This document shows, piece after piece, positions 56,801 through 64,000 of a DNA stretch of 64,000 nt. The DNA lies in NCBI GenBank assembly GCA_013368325.1, contig JAACJK010000171.1, positions 1 to 64,000 on the forward strand, in the 5' to 3' direction. Source of the DNA: Ephemerocybe angulata. Its lineage: Eukaryota; Basidiomycota; Agaricomycetes; Agaricales; Psathyrellaceae. The first letter of the stretch is position 1, and every line of letters begins with the position of its first letter. The position numbers and the translations under genes are program-made. The notes beneath the pieces were generated by a model that had not been told where the DNA came from, did not search any database, and was given only the letters and a program-made list of their open reading frames with translations.

Positions 56801-59628
56801 AGATCCTCATGGAGAACCAAGGGGCGCAGAAGGTTCGCACACAGCTGAACGAGGACGAATTCAAGGACTTGCTGGTCTACCTCGCCGACCCTGGCCCTCC
56901 TCAACTCGAAGGACTGCCTCTCTTGCTACTCGAAGATCAGACGTGGACTACGTTCTCAACTCGGGCGCATCCCCACTATTTCTCCTCGAGGAGCGGAGAA
57001 TTTGTCAGGGCTAACCTCTTTTCATCCCGGAGCTTCGTATTCCCCGCAATCATACCGTCTCCACTTCTGCAATCGCCCGGGGCAGGTGCGATCAACGTTG
57101 CGGCTCTCGACGCTGAAGGTATCAAAAGGCTCGCCCTAGAGAAACTGGGGGAGTTGGACGCCGAAGGGAAATCACGCTGGGTCGACCTTTTCTGGTACCT
57201 CCTCCCCACATTCCCGCAGGAAGGCCTGTGGAAAGCGATAGAGACACTACCACTGGTACCGACTATGAGGGGTAACGTCAAAATCTCCCTATTACAAGTC
57301 AAGAACGGCGAGGCCATCGTCACCGATACACTCGAACCAGGCTGGTTGAAAGATTGCCTCCTTGACCTCGGTATAACAGTCATCAATCAAGACCACCTTC
57401 GTCCCGACCTCCGCGAGCGTCTACGGTTCGGCGACTACTCTTCCAGGACATCGATCTTCACTTCCTTCCTACGTTGCGTCACGCCTGTGCTCAATACCGC
57501 CATCGGAGTGCTCCAAGCTTGGCCGTACGAACGACGGGAACCCTTTTCGGAGTGGATCAAAAGCCACATCTCTGCCAGGTCCGTCCCAGCCGAATTCTCC
57601 CAGACCGCCCGGAGACTTCCCATTTGGGCTGCAAGAAGAGGCCCCGAAGCAAGCTTTCGCTGCGCTGACGAAGTCACTCTGCTCCCCGCAGCCACGCCGA
57701 TCACCATTGGTCGGTTTTGTAGCCAGCCTGTCACCGCGGATGCCAAGGTTATCCATTTGAATCGACCCCAGAAGAATATGGCCCAATTATACGGCGAGCT
57801 CCAACTCCCGAATATCCTTGCAGAGGGCGAGGATGAAACCGTCTATTGCGACTTCGTTCGCCAGATCCTCGGGGCGTACAGCAGGGGAGATATGCCCCGA
57901 TTGAAAGTACCGACCACGGCCAGGACAATGGTCTTCGCTGACACTCTCTATGAGCACAGTGACTTCTTCGATGCAGCATTCGGCGTCGCATCTCCACACT
58001 TCCTCCTGCGTTCGTTTACCATGTTTTCTCGCTGGCTTCCGCTCATACGAGATACCGACGTCAACCATGAGGTCTTCCGCCAATGTGCGGAAGCTCTGCA
58101 GGAAGATACTTCCACCGACAAGGCTGAACGAGCGCGCGTTCTTTTCCAGCGCTACTACGACCGCCTCGCACTCGGCAACCCTTCCCAGAGCCAACCGAAC
58201 ACATGGCGCACACTCGATCATCTCGAATTCATTCCAAGAAACGTCGGGACTACAAGGAGGTACCTGAATCATGAGATTCTATTGCCGGCTCGTATTCGCC
58301 AACTCCCCGCTGTCGTGTCCCCTCGCGAGGTTGTCCGAGACAAAGAATATGCAGTCTCGTGGACACAGCGTGCAGCTTTAGCGGAGCAGCCAAGGGCGGA
58401 TGTCGACAGGATCTTGCTCGTATTCCCAGAGTTCGGTCGCCCAACGGGAGAGGAGGTCGTAAGTCACGTCACTCTAATCAAACTTACCCCGCTGAACATG
58501 TTTCCGTGAAGGTTGCACACCTCCGAGCGTTGGTGCAGCTTCCTAGAGGCCCAATCGTACTCCGTGACCTAAAGGAGACGTACAAATGGCTCAACACCCC
58601 CGAGAACCTCAAACCGATCAAGTCGACCCTTGCACAGTTGGGAGACGTGCCGATCTTCCTCAATGTCGACGACCCCGACAGAGACGAGTGGACGTGGTAC
58701 GCTGCCAACCAGCTCGCCCTCGAAACCCACGATCTCTCCACCGTCAGGGCCGTTCGTCAGTTCCTCACAAAGTATCGTCGTTTGCTTAAAGCCGCGGGGG
58801 TCCTTGAAGCCTTCTACCCCGATATCGAACGCGCAGACGATGGGACTCTCGCTTCCCAGGAGAACACGTTCCTACACGAGATGAGGCGTGTCTTCAACGA
58901 GCAACGAGTTGCTGGACAGTTGACCGACGTCGTCTTCCTTCCCAGGGAGGATGGAACCGCTCTCGGAACCCTAGATGGGAATGACTCTGCCGACGAATCC
59001 TCCGGCGAGAGCGACTACGACGATGCATCCGAAGACCCGACCCTTAGTGACTACGAGGAGACAGTCAGCCCTAGTTCTCCAGAAGTTGCGTCGTATGACC
59101 TCCGAGGCCATCGTAGCTTCCTATCTGCTTGCAGCCCCTTCTTCAGGTCGATGTTCACTGGTTCGTTCCGAGAAGGCCTGCGGGATGCGACGTCCCAGCA
59201 CCCCCAAACAGTTGGTTTGCCGCAGTCGGGCTTCGCTATCCAAGCCGCGCTAGGTGCGTTTTATGATATATTACTTTTAAAAGAGTAACTACTGATTTGG
59301 ACCAGATTACTGCTATACCGGCAAAGCTTTCACAGGTGGAAGCACCATCGAATTGGACGACCTCATGGAGACCCTTTCTCTGGCCAACTATCTCGAGCTA
59401 ATTGGACTCTTCAATTTGGCTCAGGAAGAAGTTGCAACTCGCAGGCTGGTGGACCCTCAGACCCTCCACATGGGTAAGTACACTCTCAAGTCGTATTACG
59501 CCTGCTCACAATACCCCAACGTAGTGCAAATTCGAGCTGAAGAATTGAGTGCGACACGTTTGAAGCGATATTGCAACGATTACCAGGAGAGTAACGCTGC
59601 ACTCATCGCGCTTAGTAACGGAGTATAG
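50894..59628 (+). CDS. sacsin-like protein with two HATPase modules and C-terminal BTB domain (2,693 aa)
   Basis: Thirteen exons: 50894-51022, 51075-51241, 51290-51332, 51386-52176, 52231-52651, 52708-54707, 54770-55445, 55502-55611, 55671-55743, 55801-58458, 58512-59253, 59306-59473 and 59525-59628. They total 8,082 nt, every junction in frame. A first sacsin-type ATPase module opens the protein: SIRSILENYPFSAGLLRELL, NSDDAKAS and KIGKFGIGIRSCYHITDF. A second starts near residue 1,310: FLANAEDAGASRFEVILCD, GPAVIVYNDSEF and SIGQFGLGALTMFHFAE. These are GHKL/Hsp90-like ATP-binding motifs. The long regions between resemble sacsin repeat bodies. Residues about 2,545-2,690 form a BTB/POZ-like domain (DLRGHRSFLSACSPFFRSMF, then LANYLELIGLFNLAQEEV) after an acidic linker. 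A chaperone-type role with a BTB link to Cul3 is inference. Confidence 0.85.
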
Positions 59629-59794
59629 GAGCCCGAAGGACCCAGGTATAGTGCGTGTTAGTATTACGCCCATGTTTGTCTGTTTGATTGAGAATGTATG
59701 TAGAATCCGACAAGTTAGTTAGTTGAACGTTGAACGTTGAACGATCGCCCAAGCTTGAGTCATAATGATATTCGCCCTGGAGAATGCGCTGGTC

Positions 59795-60642
59795 TCAAGC
59801 TCGTGTTTGGGTGGTAAACGGTCGGTCCCTGGGTGACGAGATGTTGTCCATCTCATACAGTTCTTCACGGTCGCCTGGCACTGCCTGCACACTAGGAGTC
59901 CATATACCAAGTTGCTGGGCGACCTTCGTGGCGACGACGGAGAAAATCGCGCCAAAGGTGAGCAAGAACCAGACCAGGGGGGCGATAGGGGGCAAAACCA
60001 GTCTTGCGAAGTCCTGAACGATTCTTTGGTTGACTAACTTTTTAAGGGCAAAGTTGGGACGTACGATGGTGTGATAGAAGTCCTCTTGGCGTGAGATATA
60101 GTATAAGTTCTTGATCTTTCGAAGCTCGAGACGTGTAACCAGCCTGCGAACGCACAGATATACATGAGGAAGTAAAATAACAACGGGAAACACAGCGTGA
60201 GGACGCACTTTGCAGGCAGAGGATCCACTGGCAAGAAGAACAGCTTAAACATCTGAACAACCTCAACATACATCACTTCTCTTTCCCTGTCGAATACTGA
60301 TTGGGAAAGTCCTGAGCTTTGGTCGCTTTCTTGTGTTCGCTCACACGTGCTCACCGACATTGTCAACTCTCAGCCCAATCCGGGGGGACAAAACACGGTA
60401 CCACCTTCAAGGCGTTTCCAATTAGAAAAGCTGCAAGTGAAACGTGGAATTTGTAGGACATACTGGTAGATCTTCAGCACCTTGTCTCTCGAGTTCGGGC
60501 CAGGTCGAACCGAGCATACTGGATGCTCCAAGCTGACGTCGGCTGTCATGTATTTCAGAACAGTTTCCTGCTGAATATCGGGCGACTCTGTCGTCGTGAG
60601 ATTGAGAATTACGCTCGGAATGTCGGTCTTCGGGTCCTCCAT
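59795..60642 (-). CDS. SigF-like NTF2-fold membrane protein (229 aa)
   Basis: Minus-strand exons 60642-60405, 60311-60209 and 60143-59795, 690 nt. The start MEDPKTDIPSVILNLTTT is typical of the fungal SigF-like NTF2 (SnoaL) family. Other marks are SVFDREREVMYVEVVQMFKL and YYISRQEDFYHT. A C-terminal hydrophobic segment (LVLPPIAPLVWFLLTFGA) is followed by a soluble tail. The NTF2 domain likely sits on one side of an internal membrane. Function is not established. Related proteins in agarics are annotated only by domain. Confidence 0.82.
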
Positions 60643-61178
60643 GGTGAAGGAAACCGCTAGTAAAAGCAAACGCCGCTAAAGCGTGCTCAGGTTGGTTGCT
60701 TATCGTCGGAGACGGTCACGATAGCTCGGGTGACATCACACTTCCTCCACGGCATCTCGGCCTGATATTATCCCACGATCTATCGTAAGGAATTTAGGCG
60801 CCCACATCAACTTGAAGCCCATCGGATGCAGACATTTCTTGAGTCGTAAACATAGCCCTCTTCTGACCAGATTAAAGGAAATATATTTTCCCGCGCAGAA
60901 TGTATTTTACTATGAGGTGACCAAAACTATATGGCACTCCCCTCGTATATCCCCCAGAAAGAAGGCGCACTTGAAAGCGATCTGTGTGAGCAGGTCACTC
61001 GACGCTCTCTGTACAACTGTCTGATTGAGGCAAAGAATCGTTAGTTTTCGTGCGAATAAGGAACTAACATCATTCAACTTACACCCACCTGACTTAACAG
61101 TCACCCGCGCCCGTGCGAGGACTGGACGCATATTCTCCAGTGCCGGCCGATCCCTTCCTGGACGAAGTGGCGCCGCTG
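60643..61178. other. intergenic
   Basis: 536 bp with the promoter of the SigF-like gene and the 3' flank of the next minus-strand gene. Short frames lack support. Confidence 0.45.
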
Positions 61179-62272
61179 CTAGCTCCATCCGAGAAAGACT
61201 TCTTCGTCGAGTAAAAAGGAGGCATCTTTGTCCTGACACAGATTCGAATCCTCGCCGACTGTCAAAGCACGGGCCTCTTTGACGTAAGCGTCTAGGTCAT
61301 CCCCAAGGACGTAGGTTGCTATCATCCTTGAAAATGGGCAGATGTCGGGGAGGAGGGAGTGAATGGCGCACAACATGAAGATACTGTTCATATTTAGCGT
61401 CAGATCCTGTTCAATAATGCAGCCTAAAACAATTAGTACGTAGAACAAGCGTCAGACGGTGCAATCCGTCGCACCTTGGAGAGAGGACGCAGTCGCCGTG
61501 TCAAAGAAATCCTGGGGGAAGCGACATACTGTGATTTTGTCGTACCTCGGCCCGTACGACGTTAATATAACCCGCGCTTCCCTAATCAACTTCAGGTCCT
61601 TGTTGAGGAGTCGAAGAGTGCATTCACGAGCATAGGTCCATGGTGTGCTCATCTCGAAGCATCCTCCAGAGAATGGACTACCCTTGAAACTAATCCTGAA
61701 CAGGGCCAGCATAGGAGCCTCCAGAGCAATGTATTGACTAGACGTAGGTTCACTTGAGAAGCTGGCTGGAGGGGAGGAGTACTGAAGACTGAAGGTTTTC
61801 GAGGTGGAAGAGTATAATAAGGCGAGCATGACTCGACAGTCAGGGTGAGGTTGGTCGAGGTATTTACTCTCTGTGCAGTCGGGAATTTTGGATAAGCCTA
61901 AAATGTTGACCAACTGTGGATCTAGAAGGGTACACGTATCCATTCCGGTGGCCAGAATCGACGAAGGGTGAAGCATCGTGCTCGGGGTTTTCGTTAGACG
62001 GAATATTCGACCAGTCACAGTCTTTCGGCCGTCGTCCTCGTTGTACTTTAGTTTGAGGTACACCCACACAAACGTGGTTCTCATGTCTTCATGGCCGCTT
62101 GTGCATTTTTTCCCCCATCGCGACGGATTGTGATTTACCAGGATTTGTCTGGCCAAGCGATACGCGTGCATGGCTGCATTATATCTGTTACTGAGATGAG
62201 CGGGTGATTGAAACTACAGCACTCACCTTCTAGCGTTCTGTCGAGCGTCTGTGGTCTGTACCCTGCCTTCAT
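61179..62272 (-). CDS. agaric-type protein of unknown function (329 aa)
   Basis: Minus-strand exons 62272-62227, 62173-61475 and 61423-61179, 990 nt, phases consistent. The product starts MKAGYRPQTLDRTLE. The body has STPWTYARECTLRLLNKDL, RVILTSYGPRYDKITVCRFP, and then a C-terminal part with NSIFMLCAIHSLLPDIC and SRMIATYVLGDD. I have seen this pattern in lineage-specific Agaricomycete proteins without known role. There is no clear signal peptide or TM span. Frames upstream of the start are open but have no ATG. Confidence 0.68.
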
Positions 62273-62955
62273 GGTCTTGACTCTCGTCGTCTGCGTGCAA
62301 GAGTAGCTCCCTCGGTACAAGGGGGGAGTATGAAATAGAAGTCGACTGGACTGCCAGACGGAGGTGGTAGCGGACAACCTAGAGTAAACCTAAGTACAAC
62401 ACTGTGTGGTCAAATTGGCTCAATTTATCTAACTTATCGCCTATGGCAGCATTGATGTCAATATTTCTTGGAGCCAGAAATTGGCTCCTTCTGGTCCCGG
62501 AACAGGATACTATAGTCTCCCTTGTATGCAGGGCTGAACAAGAGTCCAGCAGATGGTAAAGGAGGGATACAGCAGGATACAATGCGCCTAACCTACAGTC
62601 CTCCGCAGGTTTTTTGTGGAATGGACATCCAGCGAGGCATGCTGGACAGTCGCCCCCTGCGGAATCTGGGATGTGAATGATCGGCGAGGGGCCCGTCCGC
62701 CGATCTCACGGGGGCCGTCGTTCAGAAATGGACCAGCACGGCTTAGAACAACACCACCACCACCGAGCAATAATGAAGCGGTAATTTCTCGCACGACGAA
62801 GGCTACAGCATTACCTTTTCTGAGACCTTTTACATGCTGTGCGGCACAACACCATTGTGGGTGCCCTGTGGGCGTCTGGAAATCACCATGGCTATATCAA
62901 GAAACTACTTCCTTATCAGCATACAGCAAGCATACAGCATCTCCCTCTCACAGCA
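62273..62955. promoter_or_regulatory. divergent intergenic region
   Basis: 683 bp between divergent genes. Short frames on both strands have no motif or splice logic. No gene is supported. Confidence 0.4.
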
Positions 62956-64000
62956 ATGTCTGAACGACTATCCTCCATATGCAAAGGATGGGCAAGGCTC
63001 CTCCCCCGTGTATTAGCGTCGAAGAAACGGGCACCAACCGACTTGAAAGGGGATGATCTGAATCATGAGGCCGCCACGACCCAGCTGTCATGCTTCCGGC
63101 GAGTAGCCCAGAGCACCATAACGGCAACAGATATCCTTGCATCCGTAGCAGAGACACTCCCGCTCGTAGGTTCCCCCTTGAAAGGTGCACTTGAAGCGAT
63201 CTGTAAGATCCTAAAGCTTGTTGAGGTGAGTTGGGGCGTCAGATCTACGCAACCTGTCACCGATGTGCTAATCATGCCCACCAGACCCGCTACCAGAGCA
63301 CCGAGATGGCCTCAGAGCTATCCCAAAGGCTCAGCAAAATCATCCCCTTGGTCATAAGTGCTCCCAACTGCGACTCTCTAGTGTCAGACCTCCACAGGTA
63401 ACCCTCTTCGAATCAGGGCCTGGGCCGTCGTATAGTTAACAGCATTAATACACCCCTCAGCCATCTTGTGACAATCGAAAAGGACTTAGCAAGACTTACT
63501 AGGGAGAAAGGGATTGGATATGCATCCGTAGCCCAGTACATATCCGATTGTTCACGACGCATCGACTCTGCCATGACTGATTTCCTAGTAAGCGACTCTC
63601 TCAAGCTCGTTCAGTTTGCAAGGGGACTAATTGCTCATAGACACTACGGGAAATCAGGCAGACTGCTGGGTTTGGCATGGACTTCGTGATAGTTATGGAC
63701 CCATTCGGCTTTCCCCAGAAAATAATGAAACAGGATGTCACCAGCATCGAGGTGGGTACCCAATCGAGCTGTCAGGTTCCACGTTGTTCTTCACTCAGCT
63801 TGCCTTCAGTTCGTTGGGCAAATCATTCTAAACAGATACAACTTCAACCCTGCTATGCGTGAGGTTCTAAAGCCATTCGTCGTAGGGGGGCACTTCGAGG
63901 TTGGCCTGGACAACCATTACGTTGGGATCGAAGCAATGCAAAGCGAGGATTTACCTTCCCTTGCCATTGGAAGCAAAGCCGTGATGAATGTGATCGCGTT
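62956..64000 (+). CDS. NLR-N-like protein with C-terminal ubiquitin-like (ULD-type) segment, 5' part only
   Basis: Exons 62956-63225, 63285-63397, 63443-63587, 63641-63751 and 63810-beyond the window end. The start MSERLSSICKGWARLL leads into a helical N-terminal domain like those that open fungal NLR or NACHT proteins: ITATDILASVAETLPLVGSP, LEAICKILKLVE. A segment from exon 4 (DFVIVMDPFGFP, then FVGQIILNRYNFNPAMREVL and ending GSKAVMNVIA) resembles the ubiquitin-like domain seen in agaric proteins ('VIDAFG...PGT.VVM'-type). The combination is known in Agaricomycetes but its role is unclear; incompatibility or immune-type signalling is inference. The gene is cut by the window end, so the C-terminus is unknown. 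Confidence 0.62.

Overview
The window is nuclear DNA of a mushroom-forming basidiomycete (Agaricomycetes-like). The evidence is: dense genes split by many 46-70-nt GT/AG introns; an AA9 cellulose-active oxygenase and a CBM1 protein; Zn2Cys6 and F-box genes; a KDZ-type transposase; and several families I associate only with agarics. All joined gene models below were built by hand. For most of them the exon lengths sum to a multiple of three, which I used as the internal check.

Layout. 1-11.1 kb is repeat-rich accessory sequence: a gene-poor left edge with a tandem duplication, two lineage-type genes (2403-3275 +, 3496-5226 -), a 90-bp repeat x3, a six-exon KDZ/CxC5 transposase-like gene (5708-9092 +) and a 158-bp minisatellite (9.2-10.7 kb). 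11.1-12.8 kb holds a tandem pair of paralogues of unknown function. 13.2-22.3 kb holds a long F-box protein (-), tRNA-Ile(AAU), and a serine-rich four-TM membrane protein (+). 23.1-29.3 kb holds a small secreted CBM1 + antistasin-like protein (+), a HyuA-only 5-oxoprolinase relative (-), a 75-aa hydrophobic protein whose first exon is just the ATG (-), and a DUF2470/TMEM254-like protein (-). 29.9-33.9 kb is a tandem F-box pair (+). 34.1-41.8 kb holds a Rieske-DUF455 fusion (-) and a large Zn2Cys6 transcription factor (-).

42.97-44.44 kb is a young DNA element with near-identical 183-nt terminal inverted repeats, one of which is interrupted by a 486-nt foldback element. 45.3-50.4 kb holds a membrane-anchored coiled-coil protein (-), an AA9 LPMO with an altered copper site (-), and trm112 (-) and rrp45 (+) sharing a 112-bp divergent promoter. 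50.9-59.6 kb is a 13-exon gene for a 2,693-aa protein with two sacsin-type ATPase modules and a C-terminal BTB domain. The right end has a SigF-like NTF2 membrane protein (-), an agaric-type membrane/secreted protein (-), and the 5' part of an NLR-N-like gene (+) that runs off the window.

Co-operation between neighbours is limited, as usual in fungi. The clear links are the divergent trm112/rrp45 pair (translation and RNA decay housekeeping), the two secreted lignocellulose-related proteins, and the local tandem duplications. The points most worth a second look are the sacsin-BTB fusion, the AA9 active-site substitutions, the CBM1-antistasin protein and the nested inverted-repeat element.
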